A DNA stretch of 64,000 bases from Calothrix brevissima NIES-22 (GCF_002367995.1 NZ_AP018207.1:4711083-4775082); one strand, 5' to 3'. Shown: positions 36,015 through 45,276, numbered from the stretch's first letter. The notes: generated by a model not told the origin, from the letters alone. Numbers and translations: made by a program.

Positions 36015-36312
36015 CACCAACCTCACCCTTGAAGGGTGAGGATTGTCTAAACCAATTTAGGCAACACAAGAGGTGAATACCGCATTGAGACACAGGTTGG
36101 CACGCACTTCCAGATACTTCCCTAGTCTGGACTATCTGCAAGCCTAATTGGTTAGGTGCTGTTAGACAGGACATCTTATCTGTGTTGCGGGAAGGGACTT
36201 AAACGGGTTTTGCTGGTTTCCTGGGCTTATCGCCATTTAAAAACCAGTCCCCGTAAGGGGCTTGTAAATCGGTACTCAAGGACGGGGTTTCTACCCATTT
36301 TTCTGATGAGTA
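36015..36312 (-). mobile_element. Putative non-autonomous IS200/IS605-like element with structured interior
   Basis: A perfect hairpin CCTCACCC/GGGTGAGG (36023-36043) followed by ATTGTC resembles the end hairpin of the TnpB element at 39015-39041 (CTTCGCCC/GGGCGGAG then AGTGTC). At the far side AGGACGGGGTTTCTACCC (36278) resembles AGGACGGCTTT near the left end of that element (37761). Between are about 230 bases without an open frame but with strong stems such as CCCC GTAA GGGG (36249-36260). Palindromic ends without a transposase suggest a decayed or deleted derivative. Orientation is tentative. Confidence 0.4.
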
Positions 36313-36992
36313 ACTACTGTCTGCAAATTTAATGCGGGTGGTAAAACTCGCTCATAAATACTGAGAATATAAATAGCTAAACCTTAGCTTTTGATTTAGC
36401 CTAAGTAATCTGCGCTGATATCAAAAGGTAGGTTAGTTTACCCAGTTTTTCTGAACAGAAATACTGAGAAAATTAGAGAGCTACAGTTGATGGAATTGAT
36501 GAAAGTGCTAGTATTTTGAGCTTTAGCAGTGGTAATCTGTTTCTATCCTGTTGAACAATGCCTGTATTGGTACTGTTCAAAACAGATGTCATTATCATCG
36601 TAGCTATCTCTAAAACAGTCCGGACATCAAACTCATAGCCTTGTAGAAAGGGTTATTCCAGCATAAGAGTATTTGCTGATTATCAACAGTGAATTCTCCT
36701 CAAGAGAAAAGTTTCACTGAGTAATTGACAAATCTACTATGTTGCAATGACTAACGATTATTGCGGACATCGAGCGTCGCCATCTATAGTTACAGGCGAT
36801 ATTAAATCATCTCATTTGTGTAATTTTTCCGGCGTTTACTAGGGTAATCGTAGGTTTTTGGTTGTCGCTATTTCTCAAAGAATTACTTTTTCTTTGAGAA
36901 AGTAAAAATATATTGAGTACGTAAATATATTTACTGTTTTCTGAAATAATCAGGAAAAATTACACTTAATTTATCAAGGAACAAGAATTAAT
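36313..36992. other. Non-coding stretch, with an 11-bp hairpin at 36872-36900
   Basis: About 680 bases without a supported gene. The only clear structure is TTCTCAAAGAA/TTCTTTGAGAA (36872-36882 with 36890-36900), about 90 bases before the TM2 gene, possibly part of its leader. Confidence 0.4.
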
Positions 36993-37268
36993 ATGGCAAA
37001 TCTCAACTCCAGTCAAAAAAATCGGCAACTCATGGCTGCTTATTGTGGCATTATTTTTGGCGGTTTTGGATTGCATAAATTTACCTTAGGATATTATTCT
37101 GAAGGTTTTATCATGCTAGTAATTTCTATAGTAGGTGGAACTTTTACCTACGGATTTACATTTTTAATTATGCAACTCGTGGGTTTAATTGAAGGCATGA
37201 TTTATTTAAACAAATCACCAAAACAATTTGTTGATACTTACTGTATTAATAAGCAAGGTTGGTTTTGA
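36993..37268 (+). CDS. TM2-domain membrane protein
   Basis: 91 residues from ATG 36993 with AAGGAA upstream. The TM2 pattern is plain: GIIFGGFGLHKFTLGYYSEGFIML, a second helix (ISIVGGTFTYGFTFLI), then LVGLIEGMIYL. TM2 domains are two-helix hairpins of unknown biochemical role, sometimes interacting with other membrane proteins. Length is that of a bare TM2 domain. It is isolated by long spacers and repeats. Confidence 0.85.
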   Translation: MANLNSSQKNRQLMAAYCGIIFGGFGLHKFTLGYYSEGFIMLVISIVGGTFTYGFTFLIMQLVGLIEGMIYLNKSPKQFVDTYCINKQGWF

Positions 37269-37269
37269 A

Positions 37270-37480
37270 TTGTCATTGGTCAAACAATTTTGGATTTTTA
37301 GATTTTAGATTTTAGATTGACCCCATGCATCAAGTCAGGGGCTTGTCATAAATTTTAGATTTTAGATTTATTATCCGAATAAATTCGGAGGCTAGTCACC
37401 TTGTTAAATTTTAAATTTTGAATCTTCAATCCAAAATCCAAAATTTAAAATCTAAAATTCGGTCATTGGTCATTGGTGAT
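37270..37480. repeat. AT-rich short tandem repeats (TTTTAGATT, CAAAATCCAAAATT, GGTCATTGGT)
   Basis: Repeated TTTTAGATTTTAGATTTTAGATT, then units of AAATTTTAAATTTTGAATC and GGTCATTGGT. Same class of intergenic short repeats as elsewhere in the window. Confidence 0.7.
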
Positions 37481-37511
37481 TTTTTATAATCAGGACTTAC
37501 GAATTACTGAT

Positions 37512-37691
37512 ATGTTAACTCTCAAACGTCACAAGTTGACCTTGGTTTTATTTTTATTACTGGGTATAGGATATTTCTCAGCTATGTCTAGTTTAGAAAT
37601 TAATTATTTCTTAAAAAGCTTTATAGCTCTTCTCCCCATTCAACTAGCAGTGCTGGTGTATGTTTCTCAGCCGCACTGGAGTCGTCGTTAA
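37512..37691 (+). CDS. Small membrane protein, about 59 residues
   Basis: ATG 37512 opens a basic N-terminus (MLTLKRHKL) and two membrane helices (LVLFLLLGIGYFSAM and SFIALLPIQLAVLVYVS) with a short tail HWSRR. The positive-inside layout makes it believable although no family is recognised. It lies between repeats and the TnpB element, and may be cut off from its promoter by either. Confidence 0.45.
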   Translation: MLTLKRHKLTLVLFLLLGIGYFSAMSSLEINYFLKSFIALLPIQLAVLVYVSQPHWSRR

Positions 37692-37783
37692 ATCTGTTTT
37701 ACCAAAAAGCTGAGTCCTAAAGCCACGTCCACTTCGGGTGAACTCCAGTGCGCCGCTTCTAGGACGGCTTTAATTAATTGTGC

Positions 37784-37789
37784 TATAAT
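37784..37789 (+). promoter_or_regulatory. TATAAT -10 box before tnpB
   Basis: TGCTATAATATT carries a perfect TATAAT 28 bases before the tnpB ATG; a weak -35 (TTTAAT) lies about 17 bases before it. Confidence 0.45.
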
Positions 37790-37816
37790 ATTTTGCGTAG
37801 GATTTTTCTACGTAAA

Positions 37817-39028
37817 ATGATTGTTTTAGAATTTAAAGCCAAGGGGAAAACAACTCAATACACTGCTATTGATGAGGCGATTAGAACTTCTCAATTTGTC
37901 CGCAATAAAGCTATCCGTTTTTGGATGGATAACCGATCTGTGGGACAAAAGGACTTGTATCGTCTGAGCAAGGTACTCAGAAGTGAGTTCCCCTTTGTTA
38001 AAACTTTGAATTCTAGTGCTTGCCAAGCTTCTATTGAACGGGCTTATAGTTCTATAGCTCGGTTTTATGAAAATTGTAAAAAGTCTGTTCCAGGTAAAAA
38101 GGGATATCCAAAGTTTAAGAAAAATTCTCACTCAGTGGAATATAAAACATCTGGGTGGGCACTTTCCGAGACGAGGAAACAAATAACCTTCACTGACAAA
38201 AAAGGTATTGGTAAGCTCAAACTTAAAGGAACGTGGGATTTAAACTTCTACCAATTAGACCAGATAAAACGAGTTAGATTAGTCCGTCGTGCTGATGGTT
38301 ATTATGTTCAATTCTTGATTAGCACAGATAACAAAGTAGAATTTCAACCGACGGGTAAAACTATAGGTTTGGACGTTGGATTAAAAGAATTCTACACAGA
38401 CAGCAATGGACACAGTGAGCCTAACCCACGATTTTATCGCACAGGAGAAAAGCGTCTCAAGTTTAGACAAAGACGTGTTCAAAGTAAAAAAAGGGCTTCT
38501 ATCAACCGCAAGAAAGCCATTAATAAATTAGGTCGAGTACACCTCAAAATAAGTAGGCAACGTGAAGAACACGCTAAGAGAATAGCGCGTTGCGTCATCC
38601 AATCTCACGATTTGGTCGCCTATGAAGACTTGAGGATTAAAAATTTAGTTAAAAATCATTGTCTCGCCAAATCGATTAATGATGCTGGTTGGTATCAATT
38701 CAGGAAATGGTTAGAGTATTTTGGGGTGAAGTTTGGACGAATAACTGTTGCGGTTAACCCTGCCTACACATCCCTTGAATGCTCTAACTGTGGTGCAATA
38801 GTCAAAAAATCTTTATCCACAAGAACTCATATTTGTGAATGTGGCTTTGTGATAGATAGGGATTGGAACGCTGCCATCAATATTCTGAAATTAGCCTTGA
38901 GTACCGTAGGGCATACGGGAACTTGGGTCATAGACCCGAACGCTTCAGGAGATTCGACCTCTACTCATGCTGGAGAAATCTTGTATGAGCAAGTTGGGTC
39001 AAAGATTGAAGAATCTTCGCCCTTATAG
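37817..39028 (+). CDS. tnpB: TnpB, RNA-guided RuvC-type nuclease of IS200/IS605 elements
   Basis: 403 residues from ATG 37817. RuvC motifs are complete: GLDVGLKEF (first Asp, about 187), VAYEDLRIKN (Glu, about 272) and DRDWNAAINI (last Asp, about 350). The zinc ribbon CSNCG...CECG lies between (about 319-340). The N-terminal WED/REC-like part is normal in length. TnpB uses an omega RNA from the 3' end of its own element to cut target DNA and preserve the transposon. The hairpin overlapping its stop is consistent with that RNA. All catalytic residues are present, so activity is possible. Confidence 0.9.
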   Translation: MIVLEFKAKGKTTQYTAIDEAIRTSQFVRNKAIRFWMDNRSVGQKDLYRLSKVLRSEFPFVKTLNSSACQASIERAYSSIARFYENCKKSVPGKKGYPKFKKNSHSVEYKTSGWALSETRKQITFTDKKGIGKLKLKGTWDLNFYQLDQIKRVRLVRRADGYYVQFLISTDNKVEFQPTGKTIGLDVGLKEFYTDSNGHSEPNPRFYRTGEKRLKFRQRRVQSKKRASINRKKAINKLGRVHLKISRQREEHAKRIARCVIQSHDLVAYEDLRIKNLVKNHCLAKSINDAGWYQFRKWLEYFGVKFGRITVAVNPAYTSLECSNCGAIVKKSLSTRTHICECGFVIDRDWNAAINILKLALSTVGHTGTWVIDPNASGDSTSTHAGEILYEQVGSKIEESSPL

Positions 39029-39035
39029 GGCGGAG
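39015..39035 (+). ncRNA. Predicted 3' hairpin of the TnpB guide (omega) RNA / right end
   Basis: CTTCGCCC (39015-39022) pairs with GGGCGGAG (39028-39035) with one T-G pair, across the tnpB stop codon. In this family the guide RNA scaffold ends at the right end of the element, and the guide is the flanking sequence that starts near 39042. The exact RNA ends are not determined. Confidence 0.5.
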
Positions 39036-39134
39036 AGTGTCAAATGCAGTCTTAGTTGCAGATTTCGCCTACCCTAAAAATAGGGCGCTTTGATTATGGC
39101 GTCTAATTTGAAGCGAATCTAACTAAACCTTGCC

Positions 39135-41537
39135 ATGCAACTTGTTCCAGAAACTCAACTCCAGCTAGAACCAATCCCCACAACTGAGAAAATTATTCTG
39201 GATGTTGGGGGTATGAAGTGTGCTGGATGTGTGAAAGCAGTAGAATCACAACTCACTCAACAGCCAGGAGTTAAGAGTGCTTGTGTGAACTTGGCGACAG
39301 AGGTAGCAGTTGTAGAAGCAGAAGCTGGCACAATTAATGCAGAACAATTGGCAACGCATTTAACTGTCAATGGCTTCCCCTCTCAACCGCGCACAGCCGC
39401 AGGATCTATATCTACCAGAGAAGATTTACAAGCAAGACAGCGCCGCGAAATACAATCTTCTGTGCAGCAATTGCTAGTTGCAGGAATACTGCTAATTTTG
39501 TCGGGAATTGGACATATTAGTAGTATGGCAGGCTTGACATTGCCATTACTAAATGACATCTGGTTACATTGTGGACTGGCAACTTTAACCATACTATTTC
39601 CTGGTCGCCCGATTTTAGTTGATGGTTGGCTAGGTTGGCGACGCAATGCGCCAAATATGAATACCCTGGTGGGGTTGGGAACTTTAACAGCCTATACGGC
39701 TAGTTTAGTGGCGCTACTGTTCCCGCAAATGGGTTGGGAATGCTTCTTTGATGAACCTGTAATGATGCTGGGGTTTATTCTGTTGGGAAGAACTCTAGAA
39801 CAACAAGCTAGAGGTAAAGCCGCCGCCGCATTTCGGCAATTATTAGCACTACAGCCGCAAGTTGCCCGGTTAATTGCCAATCCAGAGAAAATTGGGCAAG
39901 AATCAGATCAGGTAATTGTGTCGCCTAGCGTGGAGATTCCCGCCGAACAGGTGCGCGTGGGCGAATGGTTACAAATCCTACCTGGTGATAAAATCCCCGT
40001 TGATGGTGAAGTGCGCTGCGGACAAACCACGGTGGATGAGTCGATGCTGACAGGGGAAGCTGTACCCGTAATTAAGCAACCAGGGGATATGGTAACAGCA
40101 GGGACGCTAAATCAAACAGGCGCGATCGCTATCCAAGCAACTCGTACTGGTAGCGATACCACTTTAGCCCATATTGTCGCCCTGGTAGAAGATGCTCAAA
40201 CCCGTAAAGCCCCGGTACAAAAATTAGCGGATACTGTTGCTGGTTACTTTACCTACGGGGTATTAACAGCCGCTTTATTAACTTTTATCTTTTGGTTCTT
40301 CTGGGGTACCCATATCTGGCCAGAGATTACCATGTCTAGCAGCATGGAAATGACTCACCTGCCAACTACCCATCACGCTACAGTACCAATTCACTATCCG
40401 CCATTGTTGATTAGTTTAAAATTAGCGATCGCGGTTATGGTAGTTGCTTGTCCTTGTGCTTTGGGGTTAGCCACGCCTACAGCGATTCTGGTGGGTACTG
40501 GCTTAGGTGCAGAACGGGGTTTATTAATTAAAGGCGGTGATGTTTTAGAACGGGTACATCAGTTAAATACAGTGGTTTTTGATAAAACTGGTACTTTAAC
40601 TACTGGTAATCCTACTGTCACAGATTGTCTGCCAATTGAGATAGAGTCAGGCGCATCTTTGTTACAGTTAGCAGCAGCAGTAGAAAGCGGCACATACCAC
40701 CCCCTCGCCAAAGCAATTCAGCAAGCAGCCCAGAATCAACAATTAGCAATCCCGGAAGCCAAAGATTTTCATACCGAACCAGGGCTAGGGGTATCGGCTG
40801 TAGTTGCAGGTAAAACAGTCCTCCTGGGTAATTGGGAATGGTTAAGTTGGCACGGAATTGCTATTAGCGAGGCTGCACAACAGTTAAGTCAGCAGTTAGC
40901 TACAGCAGGGAAAACAGTTGTCTGTGTAGCGGTGGGCGGAACTTTAGCGGGAATTATTGCCGTTAGCGATACCCTGAGACCAGATGCAAAAGCTACAGTA
41001 GATAAATTGCGACAGATGGGTTTGCGAGTCATGTTGCTGAGTGGCGATCGCCTAGAAGCTGCCAGCGCGATCGGTAAACAGTTAGGATTAGATAGCGCTG
41101 ATATTCTGGCTGGCGTTCCCCCCAGTAAAAAAGCCGCCGCCATTCAAGAATTACAAACCCAGTCTGCATCAATTGTCGCAATGGTTGGCGATGGAATTAA
41201 TGATGCACCAGCTTTATCTCAAGCCGATGTGGGAATTGCTTTATACTCCGGTACAGATGTGGCTATGGAAACCGCCGCCATTGTCTTGATGCGCGATCGC
41301 TTGAGCGATGTTGTAGAATCTATTTACCTCAGTCGTGCTACATTCAACAAAATTCGCCAGAATTTATTCTGGGCTTTTGCATATAATACAATTGGTATTC
41401 CCTTAGCAGCAGGTGTGTTGTTACCTAGTTTGGGTTTCATACTTAGCCCATCTGGTGCCGCCGCATTAATGGCCTTTAGCTCAGTTAGTGTTGTCAGTAA
41501 CTCAGTTTTATTACGGCGTTTAGCTCATCGACCGTAA
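39135..41537 (+). CDS. ctaA: Copper-type P1B ATPase (CtaA/PacS family)
   Basis: 800 residues from ATG 39135. An N-terminal heavy-metal domain with GGMKCAGC (about 25-32), eight expected membrane helices, the ion-binding CPC (VVACPCALGLATPTA, about 436), DKTGTLTTGNP (phosphorylated Asp, about 484), an HP motif (TYHPLAKAI) and GDGINDAPAL. It pumps copper across the plasma or thylakoid membrane. The CAGC motif favours CtaA (copper import for plastocyanin) over PacS (usually CAAC), but this is not decisive. A His/Met-rich loop (SSSMEMTHLPTTHHAT, about 398-413) precedes the CPC helix and may bind metal. Confidence 0.88.
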   Translation: MQLVPETQLQLEPIPTTEKIILDVGGMKCAGCVKAVESQLTQQPGVKSACVNLATEVAVVEAEAGTINAEQLATHLTVNGFPSQPRTAAGSISTREDLQARQRREIQSSVQQLLVAGILLILSGIGHISSMAGLTLPLLNDIWLHCGLATLTILFPGRPILVDGWLGWRRNAPNMNTLVGLGTLTAYTASLVALLFPQMGWECFFDEPVMMLGFILLGRTLEQQARGKAAAAFRQLLALQPQVARLIANPEKIGQESDQVIVSPSVEIPAEQVRVGEWLQILPGDKIPVDGEVRCGQTTVDESMLTGEAVPVIKQPGDMVTAGTLNQTGAIAIQATRTGSDTTLAHIVALVEDAQTRKAPVQKLADTVAGYFTYGVLTAALLTFIFWFFWGTHIWPEITMSSSMEMTHLPTTHHATVPIHYPPLLISLKLAIAVMVVACPCALGLATPTAILVGTGLGAERGLLIKGGDVLERVHQLNTVVFDKTGTLTTGNPTVTDCLPIEIESGASLLQLAAAVESGTYHPLAKAIQQAAQNQQLAIPEAKDFHTEPGLGVSAVVAGKTVLLGNWEWLSWHGIAISEAAQQLSQQLATAGKTVVCVAVGGTLAGIIAVSDTLRPDAKATVDKLRQMGLRVMLLSGDRLEAASAIGKQLGLDSADILAGVPPSKKAAAIQELQTQSASIVAMVGDGINDAPALSQADVGIALYSGTDVAMETAAIVLMRDRLSDVVESIYLSRATFNKIRQNLFWAFAYNTIGIPLAAGVLLPSLGFILSPSGAAALMAFSSVSVVSNSVLLRRLAHRP

Positions 41538-41752
41538 AAACCTCTTTTGAGGTAACATTCTCAACTTAATTTCGCTTCTATACTGATTGGACAAATTAAA
41601 ATCAGAATCAGGAGTTATGCATCTACTGAAGCTAGTTGAGAATTTGACTAAAGTTAAACTAACAAAAGTAGAACCGTCCAATTCTACTTTTTAACAGACA
41701 GCATCCAATTTAATGCTGATTAAAGCAGTACCATAAGCTGTAATAAGTGAGA

Positions 41753-42256
41753 ATGGCAGGAAACTATATTCAACAATTCTTGGTAAGTCACAGTTCAACC
41801 AATGTTAGCAGCGATGCATCAATGGCAGCAGAAACCAATGAAAGTCATCTTCTAATTATTGAAGACGATCAAGGTCGAAAGGAATTTACTCTAGAAAACC
41901 CAGTCTACTCTATTGGTAGAGACCGTGATTGCAATATCCGCTTGGTCTCCCAGTTCGTCTCTCGTCGCCATGCAACATTGGTAAGATTGCCAAGAGAACA
42001 CAATAGTCACAGCTTTTATTACCGAATAGTAGATGGTGATGCTAAAGGCAAGCTCAGTTCTAACGGTCTAATGATTAACGGCCGCAAAATTCCATCTCAC
42101 GATTTGAGAAATGAAGATGAAATTATCTTCGGGCCTCAGGTACGTGCTATTTATTACTTGCTACGTAACTCTCAGCGATCCGGGCAAACAGATGCTAGCG
42201 AGTATGATATTACACTCATCAATCCTGGGATGACTGAGGATATGGAAGAAATCTGA
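41753..42256 (+). CDS. FHA-domain protein
   Basis: 167 residues from ATG 41753; a GTG at 41747 is an alternative. After a 35-residue polar N-terminus comes an FHA domain: YSIGRDRDCNIRL (GR and conserved Arg), VSRRHATL (SxxH motif) and SSNGLMINGRKI (NG), about residues 60-120. FHA domains bind phosphothreonine, linking the protein to Ser/Thr kinase signalling. A short acidic tail follows. It is a single gene; no kinase is adjacent. Confidence 0.85.
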   Translation: MAGNYIQQFLVSHSSTNVSSDASMAAETNESHLLIIEDDQGRKEFTLENPVYSIGRDRDCNIRLVSQFVSRRHATLVRLPREHNSHSFYYRIVDGDAKGKLSSNGLMINGRKIPSHDLRNEDEIIFGPQVRAIYYLLRNSQRSGQTDASEYDITLINPGMTEDMEEI

Positions 42257-42422
42257 ACTACCACAATATTATTAACTTCCACTTTCTTGCTTAAGCAATA
42301 TCAAAATCTCAAGTAAGTGTTCCTCAATTCTTGCTGATTTCTCAGGTGTTTTGACATGTTGCTTAAGCTAGCTTTGTCATGAAGCTAGCAGCAACGGACG
42401 CCGAAACGAAAAACACTAAAAG

Positions 42423-42770
42423 TTAGCCGGCCAGACTTTCAATGAGATGCCAATGGCGACTGTGTTCAATCGCCTGTTTCACATATTCAAATACTTGTCG
42501 GCAGTGATTATCTAGTTGGAGTGGCAATTCCTCATTTTTAACCACAATACTCAACCTGGTTTCTGTTTCTGTGGCTGTTGATTTATCAATCAGTACTTCC
42601 ACCTTCACAAACTTGGTATAAGGGACAATACCAGGAATTTCACGCGCCATAATGTAATCGGCATTGTAGTACTGAACATCTAATTCTAAGTCTCGTAGCA
42701 GATCTACAAGCAAAGGTTGAAGATGCTCAATCGGAACAGAAACAATAAATGAACAGGTATAGCGAGCCAT
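42423..42770 (-). CDS. Conserved-looking hypothetical protein, 115 residues
   Basis: From ATG 42770. It looks like a compact alpha/beta protein (YTCSFIVSVPIEHLQPLLVDLLRDLELDVQYYNADYIMARE), without signal or membrane segment, alternating strands and helices. No known family is recognised. The surrounding genes give no functional hint. Confidence 0.6.
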   Translation of the reverse strand: MARYTCSFIVSVPIEHLQPLLVDLLRDLELDVQYYNADYIMAREIPGIVPYTKFVKVEVLIDKSTATETETRLSIVVKNEELPLQLDNHCRQVFEYVKQAIEHSRHWHLIESLAG

Positions 42771-42962
42771 AATAGCCCCACGCCTTGCAACACTCCGTCC
42801 ATCCTATAATACCGAACTATGTAAACTCCAAGTCTTTATAAATTCATTAAAGAAATCTAGGGGAAATTCTCTAGCCAAATCTCTTTTATCCAAAAAGCCG
42901 GGGGTGCAGTCAGAAAATTTGATAAAAAACTTTAAAATAAGACTTTGGCAGTGGAGTGCAGA

Positions 42963-43883
42963 ATGAAAGTCGCAATTGCTGGAGCAACAGGATTTGTCGG
43001 AAGTCGTTTAGTACAACGACTGCATCGGGAAGGTCATACAGTGTTGGTGTTAACACGTAATGCTAGTTTTGCCCAAAAGCTTTTTCCCGCCACAGCTTTT
43101 CCTAATCTAGAAATAGCTGTTTATCAACCTACTGCATCAGGTTCTTGGCAAGAGGCCATTGCAGGATGTGATGGTGTTGTTAACCTTGCTGGCGAACCGA
43201 TTGCGGAAGAACGCTGGACAGCAGAACAAAAACAGAAAATTCTTAATAGCCGTAAACTAGGTACAGAAAAAATTGTGGAAGCAATAGTCAAGGCTAACCC
43301 TCAACCAAAGGTGTTAGTCAACGCTTCAGCTATTGGTTTCTACGGTACTAGTGAAACTGCTACCTTTGACGAAACCAGCCAGTCAGGAAACGATTTTTTG
43401 GCTGAAGTCTGTCAAGCTTGGGAAGCAGAAGCAAATAAAGTTAAAGATGCTAATGTCCGCTTGGTAATTTTGCGTTTAGGTATTGTTTTGGGAATGGGCG
43501 GCGCTTTGGCAAAAATGATTACCCCCTTCAAACTATTTGCCGGAGGCCCCATTGGTAGCGGGCGGCAGTGGTTCTCGTGGATTCACTTAGATGATGTAGT
43601 TAATTTAATTATCCAAGCTCTAACAAATCCAGCGTTAGAAGGTGTATATAATGCTACTGCACCAAATCCAGTACGGATGACAGATTTAACCCAAACTATG
43701 GGGCAAATCATGCATCGCCCTTCTTGGTTGCCGGTTCCTGCGTTTGCTTTGGAAGCACTCTTAGGAGATGGGGCAACAGTAGTGTTAGAAGGGCAAGAAG
43801 TTCTTCCCAAGCGCACCATAGCATCTGGCTTTGAATATCAATATCCCAATTTGCGGGCTGCGTTATCACAGATTTTGGAATAG
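42963..43883 (+). CDS. TIGR01777-type NAD-dependent epimerase (YfcH/SulA-homolog family)
   Basis: 306 residues from ATG 42963, preceded by GGAG; the longer TTG start at 42945 is less likely. An extended short-chain dehydrogenase fold starts with GATGFVGSRL (nucleotide-binding loop, about 7-16). VNASAIGFYG (about 119-128) and RLGIVLGMGGALAKM (about 172-186) are the family signature, and WFSWIHLDDVV and GVYNATAPNPV follow. In plastids and cyanobacteria the SulA-like member is implicated in cell division. Substrate and reaction are unknown. Confidence 0.85.
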   Translation: MKVAIAGATGFVGSRLVQRLHREGHTVLVLTRNASFAQKLFPATAFPNLEIAVYQPTASGSWQEAIAGCDGVVNLAGEPIAEERWTAEQKQKILNSRKLGTEKIVEAIVKANPQPKVLVNASAIGFYGTSETATFDETSQSGNDFLAEVCQAWEAEANKVKDANVRLVILRLGIVLGMGGALAKMITPFKLFAGGPIGSGRQWFSWIHLDDVVNLIIQALTNPALEGVYNATAPNPVRMTDLTQTMGQIMHRPSWLPVPAFALEALLGDGATVVLEGQEVLPKRTIASGFEYQYPNLRAALSQILE

Positions 43884-43952
43884 GGCATTGGGCATTGGCT
43901 TTTTGAGCCAGATGCATTCCCATGAGTTGATTTTAAATTTTCTGTAGGGGAA

Positions 43953-44195
43953 TTAATTTGCGGGGAATTTGCGGGAAATCCAACTGATAATACCGCTAAG
44001 AATTGCGCCACCCATGAGAATACCAATGGCTGGGTTAAATAAAGGCTGCCAGAGTTGATGCCACAAATCTAATCCGAGATTGATCCCAGAGGCATCACCA
44101 ACAACTGCGATCGCAAACCACCCAAAGCCAAAGAAAACCAGAAATACATCTGCGACTAAAATCAGGTTTAGCCAGTTTAATAATTTCTCTTTCAT
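43953..44195 (-). CDS. Small membrane protein with two helices
   Basis: 80 residues from ATG 44195. The two hydrophobic segments (LILVADVFLVFFGFGWFAIAVVG and FNPAIGILMGGAILSGIISWI) are separated by a short polar loop. A basic C-terminus (SRKFPAN) is cytoplasmic by the positive-inside rule. Family not recognised; this looks like one of the many conserved small cyanobacterial membrane proteins. Confidence 0.65.
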   Translation of the reverse strand: MKEKLLNWLNLILVADVFLVFFGFGWFAIAVVGDASGINLGLDLWHQLWQPLFNPAIGILMGGAILSGIISWISRKFPAN

Positions 44196-44212
44196 AGCTG
44201 AATAGGGGATAG

Positions 44213-44366
44213 AGGCTAGAGGCTAGGGGCTAGGGGCTAGGGGCTAGGGATTAGGGAGACAAAATCAATTCAAAAGTCAAAATTCAGAAATATTTTTGAC
44301 TTTTGACTTTTGACTTTTGACTTTTGACTTTTCACGCCCAATGCCCAATGCCCAATGCCCCATGCC
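44213..44366. repeat. Short tandem repeats (GGCTAGGGGCTAG, TTTTGACTTTTGAC, CCCAATGCC)
   Basis: Three different tandem units succeed each other: GGGCTAG about five times, TTTTGACT about five times and GCCCAATG about four times. Intergenic and non-coding. Confidence 0.85.
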
Positions 44367-44789
44367 CTAATTATCAAACAGCCAGCCTTTAACTTTTGTC
44401 AAACTTTGCCAATCTGGTTTCCTCGATAAACCATCTTCAATGCTGTGTTTGACTTCTTCTTCCCATTCTTTGTTAACAAAGATTAACTGTTGGGCAAAAT
44501 CAACATGCTCCCGTAGGCCTTTTTGCTTAGTTTCTAGCATGGCTATAGCCAGGTTAATTCTAGCTTGTGGGTCTTGGGGATTGAGCTTGACTGCTTTTAA
44601 AGCGGCTTTGTAGGCGAGGTTACCTTTGTTTTCCAGCAGATACAACCAAGCTAAACAAGTCCAAGCAGAACTGCTTTTAGGAGCGCGATCGCAAATTTCT
44701 TTAAATACGGGAATTAAAGTAGCAGCGCTTTCTCCAGCTTTATAGCGTTCTAAACCTGTATCAAATAGGGATTCAACGGAGTTAGTCAT
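44367..44789 (-). CDS. TPR-like helical repeat protein
   Basis: 140 residues from ATG 44789. At least two tetratricopeptide-like units are visible: SSAWTCLAWLYLLENKGNLAYKAALKAVKLNPQ and PQARINLAIAMLETKQKGL. No signal peptide. TPR proteins are scaffolds; in cyanobacteria small ones help photosystem or thylakoid complexes, but nothing here points to a partner. Short repeats lie on both sides. Confidence 0.75.
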   Translation of the reverse strand: MTNSVESLFDTGLERYKAGESAATLIPVFKEICDRAPKSSSAWTCLAWLYLLENKGNLAYKAALKAVKLNPQDPQARINLAIAMLETKQKGLREHVDFAQQLIFVNKEWEEEVKHSIEDGLSRKPDWQSLTKVKGWLFDN

Positions 44790-44916
44790 TGGTCAGTTGT
44801 CAATGGTCAACAGTCAAGGGTCAATAGTCAATAGTCAATGGTCAATGACCAAGAGTCAAGAGTGCAGGCTGACTAAATTTTGGCCTGTGAACTTAGGACT
44901 ATTGACTTTAGACTAT
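44790..44916. repeat. Short tandem repeats (GGTCAATAGTCAATAGTC)
   Basis: Units GGTCAATAGTCAATAG, AGTCAATGGTCAATG and GACTATTGACTTTAGACTATT, directly upstream of the TPR gene and downstream of the A-type Fe-S gene. Confidence 0.8.
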
Positions 44917-44919
44917 TAA

Positions 44920-45276
44920 CTAAACGCCAAATGACTTGCCACAACCACAGGTTTGGTTGGCGTTGGGGTTAGTAAATTGGAAGCCGCCACCAATCATGGC
45001 ATCGCTGTAATCTAGCATTAAGCCATAGAGGTATAATAGGCTTTTGCGATCGCAAACAATTTTAAAGCCGTCGTAATCAAAAATATCGTCGTGCTCGGTA
45101 ATCTTGCTGCTGTCTTCAAAATCCATCATGTAAGACATCCCAGAGCAGCCGCCTTGTCTAACGCCGACGCGCAAGCATAAATCTTGACTTTGCTTGTCAC
45201 GGAGGGCTTTTACCTGGCGTAATGCGGATTCGCTTAACTGAATTCCGCGTTGTTGTGGCTGAGTTGCTTGTGTCAT
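44920..45276 (-). CDS. A-type iron-sulfur carrier protein (IscA/SufA/HesB family)
   Basis: 118 residues from ATG 45276, chosen over TTG 45288 because the GGAG ribosome site would touch the TTG directly. The three family cysteines are present: GGCSGMSY (about residue 44) and CGCGKSF at the C-terminus (about 110-112). The family receives an iron-sulfur cluster from a scaffold such as SufBCD or NifU and hands it to target proteins. Length is normal. It is not next to other suf or isc genes, nor to nif genes. Confidence 0.9.
   Translation of the reverse strand: MTQATQPQQRGIQLSESALRQVKALRDKQSQDLCLRVGVRQGGCSGMSYMMDFEDSSKITEHDDIFDYDGFKIVCDRKSLLYLYGLMLDYSDAMIGGGFQFTNPNANQTCGCGKSFGV

Larger units (their letters stand above)
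37705..39045 (+). mobile_element. IS200/IS605-family element carrying only tnpB
   Basis: The unit spans from the left palindromic region (GTCCTAAAGCCACG...AGGACGGCTTT, 37715-37771) to the right hairpin (39015-39035) and AGTGTCAAA. There is no tnpA Y1 transposase nearby, so it is an IS1341-type element mobilised in trans. Exact ends are approximate because such elements have no inverted repeats or target duplications. Confidence 0.65.
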
